Notes: a model not told the origin generated them from the sequence alone. A stretch of 46,935 nucleotides of DNA from Oceanisphaera arctica (GCF_002936955.1 NZ_MPZM01000024.1:1-46935); one strand, 5' to 3'; shown: positions 9,882 through 19,256, counted from the first letter of the stretch. Translations and numbers: made by a program.

Positions 9882-10314
9882 AGGACAAGGTCTCCGTCGG
9901 GTTGATAAACATCTAGCGGCAGCGCGGGCCTAAGATCCTGAAGACCCGACGCTTTCCGGTACAACCTTTGCCCATAACGCTAGCTGGCTGTCGTTATGGG
10001 CAAAAGCCGGCCTCTATAACAACAGCTAAACCCCCGGTACAGTTTCCCCGATACGACATCCGGTTATGTCTGTGCGCCCTGCCAGCCACTGGCTGTTCCG
10101 AAAGCGACACCCGTGCCGGAAATCGGTTGCGGCAAGGCCGAGCCCCCTACAGGGGTCAGAAAAATATCCCACTGGAGCCGAATATACTGTGTTCCGGTGG
10201 TCGCCTGACGCCTATAGCTTGTCGATCTGGCCACATCAAGATGCGGGGGTTTCGCCTTAATATCGTTGCCAATGCTGTCGCGTGAACAGCGGTAACGAGG
10301 TAGGAGAACCCAAC
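9882..10314. other. Divergent promoter region between BCCT transporter and gamma-butyrobetaine hydroxylase
   Basis: There is no convincing gene in this interval. It must hold both promoters. The only strong structure is the inverted repeat at 9967-10004, placed nearer the transporter. Confidence 0.5.
9967..10004. promoter_or_regulatory. Perfect 13-bp inverted repeat, candidate operator
   Basis: TTTGCCCATAACG (9967-9979) and CGTTATGGGCAAA (9992-10004) are exact reverse complements separated by 12 bases. The arms are centred on faces about 25 bases apart, and no T-run follows. It lies 86-123 bases upstream of the transporter start and about 310 bases upstream of the hydroxylase. An operator for one of the local GATase1-AraC regulators is the simplest reading. 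Confidence 0.6.
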
Positions 10315-11493
10315 ATGACGGACAACAGTGCCACTTTAGAAACCGCCGGCTACAGCAACTATCCGGTAAACCACCTTCCGCTCCGTATCGAAACGGGCCC
10401 GGACTCTCTGCGCCTGACCTGGGACGATGGCCACGAGAGCGAGTTTCATTATTTGTGGCTGCGGGACAATTGCCCCTGCCCGAGCTGCGTATCGACCCTG
10501 ACCCGGGAGCAGATGTTCGAGATCTGTGATGTGCCGCTGTCCATCCGGCCTGTGGAGGCGCAGCTGGACGGGGGATATCTGCATATTCAGTGGGATGACG
10601 ATGGCCACGTCAGTCGCTTCCACCCCGGCTGGTTGCGCAGCCACTGCTACAGCGAGCAGGCCCGGGAGGCACGGCAGTGGCAACCCGATATCTGGGATCG
10701 GGCCACGATCGAAACCAGCCTGCCCACCTATGATTACACCACCATGATGCAGGACGATGACGTGCTGTTGAGCTGGCTGCGCCAGTTGCGTGATGCGGGC
10801 ATCTCCCTGCTACAGAACACGGATACCACCCCCGGTACTCTGCAGCAGGTTGCCGCCCGCATCTCCTTTATCCGGGAAACCAATTTCGGCACCCTGTTCG
10901 ATGTGCGCTCCAAGCCCGACGCCAATACCGCCGCCTACACCAACCTGCGTCTGCCGCTGCATACCGATCTGCCCACGCGGGAGCTGCAGCCGGGATTACA
11001 GTTTTTGCATTGTCTGAACAATGACGCCACCGGAGGCGAGTCGATCCTGGTGGACGGCTTTCGCATTGCCCAGCACATGCGCGAAGAATATCCCGATGAC
11101 TTCAAGGCCCTCAGCAGCCTGCCGATGGACTTCTACAACAAGGACCGCAACAGCGATTACCGTTTTCGCGGGCCGGCCCTGGTGCTCGACGGCCAGGGCA
11201 CCGTAGTCGAGGTGCGTTTTGCCAACTTTTTGCGTGGCCCGCTGGATGTGCCGGCCGATCAGGTAGTACGGCACTATCGCGCCTACCGCACCTTTATCAG
11301 CCTGACCCGAGAGCCCCGTTTCCAGTTTGAATATCGTCTGTTGCCCGGCGACCTGCTGGTGTTCGACAACCGCCGCGTGCTGCATGCCCGTCAGGCGTTT
11401 GATCTGCAGCAGGGCCATCGTCATCTGCAGGGCTGCTATGTGGATCGTGACGAGCTGCTGTCCCGTATCCGGGTACTGGAACGTACTCTGTAA
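10315..11493 (+). CDS. Gamma-butyrobetaine hydroxylase (2-oxoglutarate/Fe(II) dioxygenase)
   Basis: This 392-aa protein has a small N-terminal zinc domain (DUF971 type, CPCPSC near residue 52) followed by a TauD/TfdA dioxygenase domain. The iron ligands are visible as HTD in LHTDLPTRE near 216 and a distal His in RRVLHARQAF near 357. LQFLHCLNN after the first ligand pair is typical of the butyrobetaine subfamily. An in-frame GTG lies upstream at 10282, but AGGAG 8 bases before the ATG at 10315 fixes the start. It hydroxylates gamma-butyrobetaine to L-carnitine, linking to cdhA and cdhC further right. Trimethyllysine dioxygenase is a less likely alternative. It converges on the next regulator with a gap of 23 bases. 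Confidence 0.9.
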   Translation: MTDNSATLETAGYSNYPVNHLPLRIETGPDSLRLTWDDGHESEFHYLWLRDNCPCPSCVSTLTREQMFEICDVPLSIRPVEAQLDGGYLHIQWDDDGHVSRFHPGWLRSHCYSEQAREARQWQPDIWDRATIETSLPTYDYTTMMQDDDVLLSWLRQLRDAGISLLQNTDTTPGTLQQVAARISFIRETNFGTLFDVRSKPDANTAAYTNLRLPLHTDLPTRELQPGLQFLHCLNNDATGGESILVDGFRIAQHMREEYPDDFKALSSLPMDFYNKDRNSDYRFRGPALVLDGQGTVVEVRFANFLRGPLDVPADQVVRHYRAYRTFISLTREPRFQFEYRLLPGDLLVFDNRRVLHARQAFDLQQGHRHLQGCYVDRDELLSRIRVLERTL

Positions 11494-11516
11494 TCTCCCC
11501 CATACAGGTTTGGGGA

Positions 11517-12542
11517 TCAGGCTGCGCCACGGCGCCGCTGCTCACCGGGCGTCATGTCGAAATGACGCCGGTAGCTACGACAAAAACCGGATGCCGAGAT
11601 AAAACCGCAGGCACTGCCGACCTCGCAGACACTCAGATCCGTCTCCTGCAGCAACTGCCGGGCCCGTTCGAGACGCAACTTCAGGTAGTAGGCCGATGGC
11701 GATGCAGCGAGATAACGCCGACACAGACGCTCCAGCTGGCGCAGCGAAATAAAGGCGCTGCTGGCCAGCTCTGCCGGGGTTAGTGGTGTTTCGAGGTGCT
11801 GTTCCATCAGCGCCAGCACCCGGATCAGGCGGGGATGATGGATATTGAGCTGTCGCGGCAGACCGATGCGTTGCCGGTCCGAGGGCGGGCGTATGCCGTT
11901 CTTGATGCACTGATCGCAAATCTGCAGCGCCAGCGCGGTGCCCGATTGCTGCTGGATCAGGTGCAGCATCATGTCCGTTGCGGCGGTGCCGCCGGCGCAG
12001 GTGATGCGGTTGCGGCCGATTTCGAACAGTTCCGGGCTGATCAGGATATCGGGGTAGGTTTCCTGAAACGCCGGTACGGCTTCCCAGTGCAGGGTAATGC
12101 TATGCCCTTTCAGCAAACCGGCCCGGGCCAGCAGGTAGCAGCCGGTATCCAGCGCCCCCAGCAGGCTGTCGCGCCGGTTCAGACGGCGCAGCCAGTCGAT
12201 GAGCTCGCGGCTCTGATGGCGTTCGGGGTGAAAGCTGGCATTGACGAACAGGTTACGCGGTGTGTCGACGGCGTGCATGTCCAGATGCTGTTGCAGTGCC
12301 ATCTGATTGCTGGCCACCACCGCCTGGCCGTTCTCGCTCAGGCACTGCCAGCGATACAGCTCCCGGCCAGCCAGCCGGTTGGCGATGCGTAATGGCTCTA
12401 TGGCCGACAGCAGCGACACCATGGCGTATTCAGGCAACAGCAGAAAAGAGACGGTGATAACGCCGTCGTCATCGGGATGGAGTATGGGCGGGACGGGCGC
12501 GGGGCTTATCGCCGCCGTCCCGGTTGGTATGGATGCTTGCAT
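11517..12542 (-). CDS. GATase1-AraC family regulator (CdhR/GbdR-like)
   Basis: This 341-aa protein has a DJ-1/PfpI domain (VSFLLLPEYAMVSLLSAIEPLR) and an AraC DNA-binding pair (ISLRQLERLC; VCEVGSACGFISASG). A Cys at the nucleophile-elbow position (GALDTGCYLLA) and the TLHWEAVPAF segment follow the pattern of the carnitine regulator CdhR. It starts at an ATG after AGGAATTCAT and is directly downstream of the BCCT gene 12606-14282, close enough to be co-transcribed with cdhA and that BCCT gene. Its likely role is a carnitine or gamma-butyrobetaine response. Which of this and the 19257-20213 protein is the true CdhR counterpart is unresolved. Confidence 0.85.
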   Translation of the reverse strand: MQASIPTGTAAISPAPVPPILHPDDDGVITVSFLLLPEYAMVSLLSAIEPLRIANRLAGRELYRWQCLSENGQAVVASNQMALQQHLDMHAVDTPRNLFVNASFHPERHQSRELIDWLRRLNRRDSLLGALDTGCYLLARAGLLKGHSITLHWEAVPAFQETYPDILISPELFEIGRNRITCAGGTAATDMMLHLIQQQSGTALALQICDQCIKNGIRPPSDRQRIGLPRQLNIHHPRLIRVLALMEQHLETPLTPAELASSAFISLRQLERLCRRYLAASPSAYYLKLRLERARQLLQETDLSVCEVGSACGFISASGFCRSYRRHFDMTPGEQRRRGAA

Positions 12543-12605
12543 ATGAATTCCTGATACGGGCCTGCGCTGCGTGCAGTGAGTACAGCGCAGGCCCGGTTGG
12601 CGGCG

Positions 12606-14282
12606 TCAGTCCTTCTGGGGCTCCGCGGCTCTGGCCGCAGGGCTCCGGGCAGCAATCTGGCCCGACTCCTGCCACAGGGATTTCAGTACCCCGAAGGTCA
12701 TGGCCAGAATAACCAGACTCAGGGGCAAGGCCGCGGCCATCAGCGCCGTTTGCAGGGCGCTGAGGCCCCCTGCCAGCAGCAGCACGGCGGCGACCAGGCC
12801 GATCACTATGCCCCATAATACCCGGAACAACTTCGGCGGCTCGTCATTACCCAGCGACAGTATGGTGGTCAGCACCAGGGTGCTGGAGTCCGACGAGGTG
12901 ACGAACCAGCTCATCAGCAGGAACACCATCAGCGCCGAGAGAATCCAGCCCAGGGTACCTGTGCCGGCGATGCCATCGGAGCTGGCGAACAACGCGGCCG
13001 GCAGATTCCAGGCATTGACCAGATCGATCAGCCCGGCGTTACCGGGGCCACCCGCGGCGTTCAGTTCCTGCCAGAGCGCGGTGCCGCCGAAGATACCCAG
13101 CCAGACAAAGATCACCAGGGTAGGTACCAGCAGCACACCGAGCACGAATTCACGCAGAGTGCGGCCCTTTGAAATACGGGCGATGAACAGGCCGACAAAG
13201 GGTGCCCAAGCCAGCCACCAGCCCCAGTAGAATACGGTCCAGCCATTCTGCCAGCTGGCCGGGCCTTCCTCTTCGGGGAACCAGAGTCCCATCTGCACGA
13301 AGTTGACCAGGTAGTCGCCCAATGACTCGGCAAACAGGCTCAGCAGCCAGGCCGTCGGGCCGGCAAACAGGAAGAAGCCGATGACCAGCACCGAGATAAT
13401 GATGTTCCACTCGGAGATTACCTTGATGCCGCGCTGAACGCCCGAGACCGCCGACAGGATGGAAATCACCGAAATTCCAGCGATCAGCACCAGCTGAGTG
13501 TTGATGCCCGGGTCGACGCCGATCAGCCGCTCCAGGCCCACCGACATCTGGCTGACGCCGAGACCCAGGGAGGTGGCGACGCCGAACACGCAGCCCAGAA
13601 CGCCGAGCATATCCACCACATGCCCGATGGGGCCATAAATTCGATCACCAATAAAGGGATAAAGGGCCGAGCGCAACGCCAGCGGCAGTTTCATGCGATA
13701 GGCGAAATAGGCCAGCGACAGGCCGACGATGACGTAGACCGCCCAGCCATGGAAACCCCAGTGAAAAAAGGTGACACGCATGGCATCGACGGCCCGGTCG
13801 TGGCCGAGGGCGGTGGCGCCGGCCATATCGGCGTAGGGGTTGTTGGGATAGCCGAAGGCGCCGCTGTTATCGAGGTAGAAGATGGGCTCGGCGACGCCGA
13901 AAAACAGGATACCGATGCCGATACCGGCAGAAAACAGCATCGAGAACCAGGCAAAGTTGCTGAACTCGGGTCGGCTGTCGTCATCGCCCAGGCGAATGCT
14001 GCCATGGCGGCTGAAGACGATGTAGAAGCAGGTGGCGATCAGGAAAACCACCGTCACCAGGTAGTACCAGCCAAAGGTGGTTTCGATCCAGCTGCGGGCA
14101 GTTCCGAAGATACTGCTGGCCAGTTCGGTATTGAAGCCGGTGAAGAGCACGAAGGCGAGAACCAGCGCGGCCGAGGCCACCGTCATTCCCTTGTGCATAC
14201 CCTTGAACAGGCCCTTGCGGGCCAGGACATCAGTCTTGAAAACCTGACTGCCACTGTCTGAATTTTGTTGTTCTATAGACAT
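12606..14282 (-). CDS. BCCT family transporter (second), probably for carnitine
   Basis: This 558-aa membrane protein has a short cytoplasmic N-terminus and then about 12 hydrophobic segments. The motifs SAGIGIGILFFGVAEP (near 119) and NGWTVFYWGWWLAW followed by [10 protein letters not shown] (near 350) are the BCCT hallmarks. GGAG precedes the ATG by 9 bases. It lies 118 bases downstream of cdhA and upstream of a CdhR-like regulator, all on the minus strand. This makes L-carnitine or a relative a plausible substrate. Its C-terminus (SPAARAAEPQKD) is low in complexity. Confidence 0.92.
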   Translation of the reverse strand: MSIEQQNSDSGSQVFKTDVLARKGLFKGMHKGMTVASAALVLAFVLFTGFNTELASSIFGTARSWIETTFGWYYLVTVVFLIATCFYIVFSRHGSIRLGDDDSRPEFSNFAWFSMLFSAGIGIGILFFGVAEPIFYLDNSGAFGYPNNPYADMAGATALGHDRAVDAMRVTFFHWGFHGWAVYVIVGLSLAYFAYRMKLPLALRSALYPFIGDRIYGPIGHVVDMLGVLGCVFGVATSLGLGVSQMSVGLERLIGVDPGINTQLVLIAGISVISILSAVSGVQRGIKVISEWNIIISVLVIGFFLFAGPTAWLLSLFAESLGDYLVNFVQMGLWFPEEEGPASWQNGWTVFYWGWWLAWAPFVGLFIARISKGRTLREFVLGVLLVPTLVIFVWLGIFGGTALWQELNAAGGPGNAGLIDLVNAWNLPAALFASSDGIAGTGTLGWILSALMVFLLMSWFVTSSDSSTLVLTTILSLGNDEPPKLFRVLWGIVIGLVAAVLLLAGGLSALQTALMAAALPLSLVILAMTFGVLKSLWQESGQIAARSPAARAAEPQKD

Positions 14283-14366
14283 TCTGTTTGTCTCCGATAA
14301 GCCATAATACGGGTCCTTGTATTGCTCGATGGATCAACAGCCTCCTTAACGTTGGGGATAAGTAAC

Positions 14367-14391
14367 AATGGGGCCTGATTCCTGCCCCATT
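14367..14391 (-). terminator. Hairpin after cdhA, possible attenuator
   Basis: AATGGGGC (14367-14374) pairs with GCCCCATT (14384-14391) around a 9-base loop, immediately beyond the cdhA stop. The run of T is poor, so partial termination or an mRNA-stabilising hairpin between cdhA and the BCCT gene is as likely as full termination. Confidence 0.45.
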
Positions 14392-14400
14392 GCGGGTGTT

Positions 14401-15369
14401 TTAGCGGCGGATACCCTTTTCGTCGCGGTATTCCTTGAGCGTCTGCATGATGCGGATCAGGCAGTCATCCCGTTCCTGGATCAGTTCGTTGATCGAGGCA
14501 CCATTGGCCTGGCTCAGGCAGCCGGCTACCATATCGTCTTTGAGCTGCTGTGTCAGCTCGGGCGCATCCAAACGGGTCCATGGTTCTTTCAAGGATTCCT
14601 CGAAGTGATCCAGCAAGTGCGCCATGCCGCCCTGACCGCCGCCCAGGTGATAGGTCAGGCAGTGACCCATGATGGCCCAGCGCAGACCCGGACCATAGGC
14701 GATGGCCTTGTCGATATCTTCGACCGAGCATTCATTGTTGGCCACCATGTGCAGCGCCTCGCGCCACAGGGCTTCCTGCAGACGGTTGCCGATAAAGCCC
14801 GGCAGCTCCTTGTCCATCTTGGCGACCTGCTTCTCGATCGCCTCATAGAAGGCGGCCGTCCAGTCAACCACTTCCTGGCTGGTGCGCTCGCCGCCACAAA
14901 CTTCGCAGAAGGGCACCAGGTAGGGCGGATTGAACGGATGGCCGACCACAAAACGATCGGCCTGCTGCTGCACCTCGACGGCCATCTCGGTCATGGCAAA
15001 ACCCGAGGTGCTGGAAATAATCACCACTTCAGGCGGGGCGAGCCTGTCGAGTTCCGCGAACAGGCCGCGCTTGGCGTTGAGGTTTTCCGGCGTGCTTTCC
15101 TGAATCACTTCGACGCTGTTGACCAGCTCTTCCAGGCTGTCGGCAAAGCGCAGCCGCTGCGGGCTGGCGCCCTCGCGCAGGCCCAGTTTTTCCATGGTCG
15201 GCCAGATATGCTCCACCATCGCCAGCAGTTTTTCACGCGCATTGGGGCCCGGGTCATAGGCGACGACGTCCATGCCCATTCTCAGAAAATGCAGCGCCCA
15301 GGCGCCGCCGATAACGCCGGTGCCGAGCACGCCGGCCTTGGTGACTTCAGTTGGTAAAGGACGATTCAT
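14401..15369 (-). CDS. cdhA: L-carnitine dehydrogenase
   Basis: This 322-aa protein belongs to the 3-hydroxyacyl-CoA dehydrogenase superfamily. GTGVIGGAW at residues 15-23 is the NAD-binding glycine motif. The catalytic region reads VVGHPFNPPYLVPFCEV, with the family His and Glu. GNRLQEALWREAL is the conserved segment leading into the helical C-terminal domain. It is the length of single-domain carnitine dehydrogenases and lacks the fused C-terminal thioesterase seen in some species. The thioesterase is a separate gene here (20399-20881). It oxidises L-carnitine to 3-dehydrocarnitine with NAD+. GGAG lies 8 bases before the ATG, and it is 47 bases downstream of cdhC. Confidence 0.93.
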   Translation of the reverse strand: MNRPLPTEVTKAGVLGTGVIGGAWALHFLRMGMDVVAYDPGPNAREKLLAMVEHIWPTMEKLGLREGASPQRLRFADSLEELVNSVEVIQESTPENLNAKRGLFAELDRLAPPEVVIISSTSGFAMTEMAVEVQQQADRFVVGHPFNPPYLVPFCEVCGGERTSQEVVDWTAAFYEAIEKQVAKMDKELPGFIGNRLQEALWREALHMVANNECSVEDIDKAIAYGPGLRWAIMGHCLTYHLGGGQGGMAHLLDHFEESLKEPWTRLDAPELTQQLKDDMVAGCLSQANGASINELIQERDDCLIRIMQTLKEYRDEKGIRR

Positions 15370-15416
15370 GGTATTTGCTCCGAATAGGGTTGGGTGTTGT
15401 GTCGTTGCAACAGGCG

Positions 15417-16307
15417 TTACTGGGTGCCGCGCAGGCGCAGTTTCTGGCGGGCCTCGCTGGGGCTGAGAATACGCGAGCCCATGTTTTCGACGATATTGAC
15501 GGCACGCTCAACCAGTTGGCCGTTGGTGGCGAACTGGCCCTTGCCCAGATACAGGTTGTCTTCCAGACCGACGCGGACATGGCCGCCGAGCAGGGCTGAC
15601 TGTGCCGCCCAGGGCAACTGGTTGCGGCCCAGAGCAAAGGCGGTCCAGTTGGTGTTGGCCGGCAGCATGTCGACCATGCCCTTGAGCAGGCTCAGCTCCG
15701 GCGGGGTGCCCCAGGGAATGCCCTGACAGATCTGGAACATGGCATTGTCGTCCAGCAGCCCTTCTTTCATCATCTGCAGCGCGAACCAGAGGTTGCCGGT
15801 ATCGAAGATTTCCAGTTCGACGGTGACGTCCAGCTGCTGGATGCGGGCCGCCGCCTTGCGCAGCATGTCCGGGGTCGAGATGTACACCAGGTTGCTGTCG
15901 CCGAAATTGACCGAACCACAGTCCAGGGTGCAGATCTCGGGTTTCAGCTCTTCGATATGCACCAGCCGTTCGAGGCCACCGACCAGGTCGGTTTCCGGGC
16001 AGAAGGCGGTGGGGTTTTCTTCGGGGCCGATATAAAGATCGCCACCCATGCCGGCGGTCAGGTTGATGATCACGTCGCAGTCGGCGGCCCGCAGGCGCTC
16101 GCAGACTTCGGCGTACAGATCCAGCCGGCGGGAGCACTGCTTGGTTTCGGGATCGCGCACATGCATGTGGGCGATGGCGGCACCGGCGTTCCAGGCCTCG
16201 ATGGCGGCATCGGCAATCTCTTTCGGGGTAACCGGCACGTAAGGGCTGCGGTTGGCGGTATCGGCGGCGCCGGTAATGGCGCAAGTGATGATGACGTCCT
16301 GATTCAT
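15417..16307 (-). CDS. cdhC: BKACE family dehydrocarnitine-cleavage enzyme
   Basis: This 296-aa TIM-barrel protein of the beta-keto acid cleavage (formerly DUF849) family has the metal-binding HMH at residues 47-49 ([13 protein letters not shown]) and [10 protein letters not shown] near 245, carrying the Glu ligand. Next to cdhA its substrate is predicted as 3-dehydrocarnitine: with acetyl-CoA it gives acetoacetate and betainyl-CoA. The frame is open to 16478, but the ATG at 16307 is preceded by AGGAG and begins [14 protein letters not shown], as in relatives. The leader of this gene holds a ~60-base block shared with the esterase leader (see 16440-16500). Confidence 0.92.
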   Translation of the reverse strand: MNQDVIITCAITGAADTANRSPYVPVTPKEIADAAIEAWNAGAAIAHMHVRDPETKQCSRRLDLYAEVCERLRAADCDVIINLTAGMGGDLYIGPEENPTAFCPETDLVGGLERLVHIEELKPEICTLDCGSVNFGDSNLVYISTPDMLRKAAARIQQLDVTVELEIFDTGNLWFALQMMKEGLLDDNAMFQICQGIPWGTPPELSLLKGMVDMLPANTNWTAFALGRNQLPWAAQSALLGGHVRVGLEDNLYLGKGQFATNGQLVERAVNIVENMGSRILSPSEARQKLRLRGTQ

Positions 16308-16439
16308 GGCGATTCTGACTCCTGGTGTGTTTTGTTGTCGGGCCGGGGGCAGTAGCAAGGCTGCCCGGTGCGTCCGGCGTGCCATTAAAGTTACGCATGT
16401 CAGGGGATATTTTTTGCCTGCATGCGATTTATTTTTTAC

Positions 16440-16500
16440 AAAATACGAACATTTTGGACAAATGTCGCGAATGGGCATGAGGTATCTGATTGCGCCAGAT
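16440..16500. promoter_or_regulatory. Conserved upstream block, copy 1 (upstream of cdhC)
   Basis: Read on the plus strand this contains ACGAACA, then TGTCG, AATGG, GAG, TATCTG and TTGCG in the same order and spacing as at 19060-19121. An inner dyad is ACATTT-TGGAC-AAATGT. It starts about 135 bases upstream of the cdhC ATG. A shared operator for a CdhR-like regulator is the likely meaning. Confidence 0.6.
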
Positions 16501-16534
16501 GAGCCGGAGCTGCCTTCAGCAGCACCGGCTCCGG
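16501..16534 (-). terminator. Hairpin downstream of the third BCCT gene
   Basis: GAGCCGG plus GCTGC pairs with GCAGC plus CCGGCTC, with one mismatch, 16 bases past the stop of the BCCT gene. It is a strong stem without a T-run, so it is a terminator-like or protective hairpin. Confidence 0.5.
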
Positions 16535-16549
16535 GAAGTGGTCTCGGGC

Positions 16550-17941
16550 TTAGTCGGTGATCGTCTCGCCAAGTTGCCGTGCAGGCTTGTCGCCTCTGAG
16601 GCGCAGAAAGAAGGCGGTACCGACGGCGAAAATACCGAAGGCAACCGGAATCGCCGCCACCGAGATGAGTGTCAGAATGACCTTGAATGTGTCGCCATCC
16701 AGCCAGTTGATGACGATGGCCAGGGAGGCCATGGCAACGATCCAGAAAGCGCGGGAACGCTCTACCGTGAGCATTTCGCAGACCAGCCCGGCGGAGTCCG
16801 CGCTGGTAACGAAGAACAGCAGAATGTTGAGCGCCAGTATGGCCGAGAGGACACCATACTCATCGAGGCTGGCCATCAGTGTAAAGACGTCCTCGGCGCC
16901 CGTTTCGAGCCCGCCCAATCCGAAGACGGTAAACCACAGACAGGAGAACAGGCTCGGCACCAGCATCACCCCTATTACCAGCTGACGCAGGGTTCGCCCC
17001 TTGGAGATACGGGCGATAAACACCCCGGTGAAGATAAACCAGCCGTACCAGGACGCTTCGAAGGCGTAGAGCCAGTCGGCGAGCCAGGCCTTGCGTTCCG
17101 GGTCGCCCAGACCGATGTCGGTGGCCATGGCCGGGTAGCTCAGCAGGTATTCGGGCAACAGTCGGCCGAATGTCGACAGGATTTCGCCCGGGTTGGTCAA
17201 CAGGAAGACGCTGACCATGAGGACTATGGCGAGCAAGGTATTGTAGTTGCTCAGCCACTTGATGCCGCGATTCAGGCCGGAGGCACTGGAGGCGATAGCG
17301 AAACCGGTCAGCACGACGATGATCAGAGTAGGACTGACGTCGAGCCCCAGGAATTGCATCAGGCTCTTCTGCAGTGGCTCGGCGGCGTAGGAAAAGGTAA
17401 ACGACAGGCCTATGACCGTCGAGACTACCAGGCTCACCAGATTAAGCTTGCTGAGAAAGCCGCCGCCTAACAGGCTCTCGGCGGGCTTGGCGATATTCAG
17501 GTTATACATGGCATGAGCGAATATGACGCCGATGGCCAGATACCCGGCCCAGGCCAGCAAGCCCCAGTGATTGAAAGCGTAAAGCAGAGCCTGATCGCTG
17601 CTGTTCCCCGCTTCGACGTGATAACGCGGTTCCAGCACACCCCATGTAACCAGGCCGATACCCATGCCGGTGGAGAACAGCATTCCCAGCCAGCTCAAAG
17701 TCGAAAATTCAGGGGAACCCTCACCGAAACGCAGGCGTCCGAGCGGCGTCAGCATCAGGATCACAAACCCGACCGACACAAGGAAGACGGGATAGGTAAA
17801 GATGAAGCCGAGATTGCCGATGACGTTGAGCTTGATGGTATTGAGCAGGGCCTGGAAGGGCCCGGGTGCCAGGGCGGCGAAGCCGATGAGGGCGATGATC
17901 ATCACTATGGTGGCGATGGTGGTACTGAAGTTCCGTTTCAT
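16550..17941 (-). CDS. BCCT family transporter (third, short form)
   Basis: At 463 aa this is shorter than typical BCCT proteins because both cytoplasmic tails are trimmed. The core motifs are intact: [16 protein letters not shown] near residue 90 and [25 protein letters not shown] near 300. The tryptophan box is thinner than in the other two copies (WYGWF rather than WTVFYW.WW). Substrate preference may therefore differ. It lies between the esterase gene (18068-18886) and cdhC on the same strand, which suggests a carnitine-related amine or acyl-carnitine as substrate (inference). Confidence 0.9.
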   Translation of the reverse strand: MKRNFSTTIATIVMIIALIGFAALAPGPFQALLNTIKLNVIGNLGFIFTYPVFLVSVGFVILMLTPLGRLRFGEGSPEFSTLSWLGMLFSTGMGIGLVTWGVLEPRYHVEAGNSSDQALLYAFNHWGLLAWAGYLAIGVIFAHAMYNLNIAKPAESLLGGGFLSKLNLVSLVVSTVIGLSFTFSYAAEPLQKSLMQFLGLDVSPTLIIVVLTGFAIASSASGLNRGIKWLSNYNTLLAIVLMVSVFLLTNPGEILSTFGRLLPEYLLSYPAMATDIGLGDPERKAWLADWLYAFEASWYGWFIFTGVFIARISKGRTLRQLVIGVMLVPSLFSCLWFTVFGLGGLETGAEDVFTLMASLDEYGVLSAILALNILLFFVTSADSAGLVCEMLTVERSRAFWIVAMASLAIVINWLDGDTFKVILTLISVAAIPVAFGIFAVGTAFFLRLRGDKPARQLGETITD

Positions 17942-18067
17942 GAATATATCCCTTGTGTTGTCGTAATTGCTGTTATGAACCAGAAAATGCTCGTCGTTGT
18001 TCGGGTCTCCTTGCTGGATAATAAGATGCTCCGGTTGGCAATGAATCTGAAAAACGGCAAGGGTCGG

Positions 18068-18886
18068 TCAGCCCAGCCGATCCCCAAGGGCCCCGCAAAA
18101 CCGCTGCCAGGCCTCCGCCATGTCGGGCAGCGACTCGCGGGCATGCAAACAGCCGTGCAACATGTTGGCAGCCAGGTGATAACCCACGTCGGCGCCGCCT
18201 TTTCGCCAGGCGGTGACCGCATGTTCCAGGGGAATAGTCAGAGGATCCCGTTCAACCGCCAGCACCTCCACGCATTCGGCGGGAGGATAAAGGCCATCGC
18301 CGGCGGGGGCGTCCTGTTCGATCAGTGGCCAGGCCGCCAGTACCTCATCACGGCTGAGCAGCGGAGCATCGGGTCCGAGCGTTGACGGTGTCGGGACGCC
18401 CACCAAGGGGTAGATCAATCCCAACACAGGGACCTTTATGGCATTGGCCACAACATCGAGGATCAGTCGGGCACCGGCGCTGTCACCCACCAGCGCCACG
18501 GGGGCCAGGGTCTCGAACACCCTGCGGCAATCGTCCATGGCACAGGCATAGCGCGCTTCCGGCATCAACCGGTAGTCGATGCTGATAACCTCTCTTTCCA
18601 GCGCCTGAGCCAGGCCCTCGGCAATGCCCTGGTGACTGTCCAGCGAACCCAGGCTGAAACCGCCGCCGTGCACATAGAGAACCTTGCCCGGCCGGCAGCG
18701 TGCGGGCCGGTAACGGCGAACCGGCACGTCCTCGATGCGGACGTCGCTCAGTGCCATGCCGGCGGGGCGCGATGGGGCGAAGGACGAGCAGAGGGCGTCA
18801 TAGTGACGGCGGGCCGCGGGAAGCGACATGTCGTTCATGGCGTCCAGGCCGCTTTGGAACCGCTGTTCGAAGGTAGCAATATCCAT
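18068..18886 (-). CDS. Alpha/beta hydrolase of the HSL type, candidate acylcarnitine esterase
   Basis: This 272-aa protein has the oxyanion motif HGGGF at residues 73-77 and the nucleophile motif GDSAG near 133-137. A probable catalytic Asp (ERDPL, near 215) and His (MLHGCLHA, near 245) complete the triad. This is the hormone-sensitive-lipase/esterase family; no signal peptide is visible, so it is cytoplasmic. AGGAG precedes the ATG by 8 bases. Because it shares an upstream block with cdhC and sits with a BCCT transporter, I infer that it releases carnitine from short-chain O-acylcarnitines, as the Pseudomonas HocS hydrolase does. Sequence alone does not prove the substrate. Confidence 0.88.
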   Translation of the reverse strand: MDIATFEQRFQSGLDAMNDMSLPAARRHYDALCSSFAPSRPAGMALSDVRIEDVPVRRYRPARCRPGKVLYVHGGGFSLGSLDSHQGIAEGLAQALEREVISIDYRLMPEARYACAMDDCRRVFETLAPVALVGDSAGARLILDVVANAIKVPVLGLIYPLVGVPTPSTLGPDAPLLSRDEVLAAWPLIEQDAPAGDGLYPPAECVEVLAVERDPLTIPLEHAVTAWRKGGADVGYHLAANMLHGCLHARESLPDMAEAWQRFCGALGDRLG

Positions 18887-19256
18887 ACTGACATCTCCTG
18901 TACTGGGCGGTCGGCCATACTGGAAGTTTCGTCTTGCTCGCTATTTTCAGGGTTTTGCCGAATGACCGCCCGGAAGTAATGATGTGATGGCACACCATAG
19001 AGTAACGATTACGTTACTCGTTTGAGAACTCTAACTCTGCCTAAATCCGACTATGTATTGACCAAAAACGAACAATCCTGCGCATTGTCGTAAATGGATA
19101 CGAGATATCTGTTTGCGTCAGCAGGCCGGGGGCCAAGATCATGCTCCGCGTATCCTCCGCATTTAACTTGCCCGACGTCGCCGGGCCTTCCGGCTGAAAC
19201 GGCGGCTGCATTGGCAATCAGATGATTAAGCAGATGGGAATAATGGTGACACCGGC
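18887..19256. other. Non-coding interval with promoter of the esterase/BCCT unit
   Basis: No gene is seen. The interval holds the conserved block at 19060-19121 and, closer to the esterase, the AT-rich stretch 18990-19060 expected for its promoter. No strong terminator for the regulator gene ending at 19257 is visible. Confidence 0.5.
19060..19121. promoter_or_regulatory. Conserved upstream block, copy 2 (upstream of the esterase gene)
   Basis: The block reads ACGAACA, ATTGTCG, AATGG, GAG, ATATCTG, TTTGCGTCAG in the same order and orientation as copy 1 at 16440-16500. Here the inner dyad is ACAAT-N7-ATTGT. It starts about 175 bases upstream of the esterase ATG. Both downstream genes run on the minus strand. 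Confidence 0.6.

Noticed and set aside
11494-11518. Terminator between the hydroxylase and the CdhR-like gene
   Set aside because: ATCTCCCC and GGGGAT can pair, but the stem is short and the T-run is missing, so I do not list it as a terminator.
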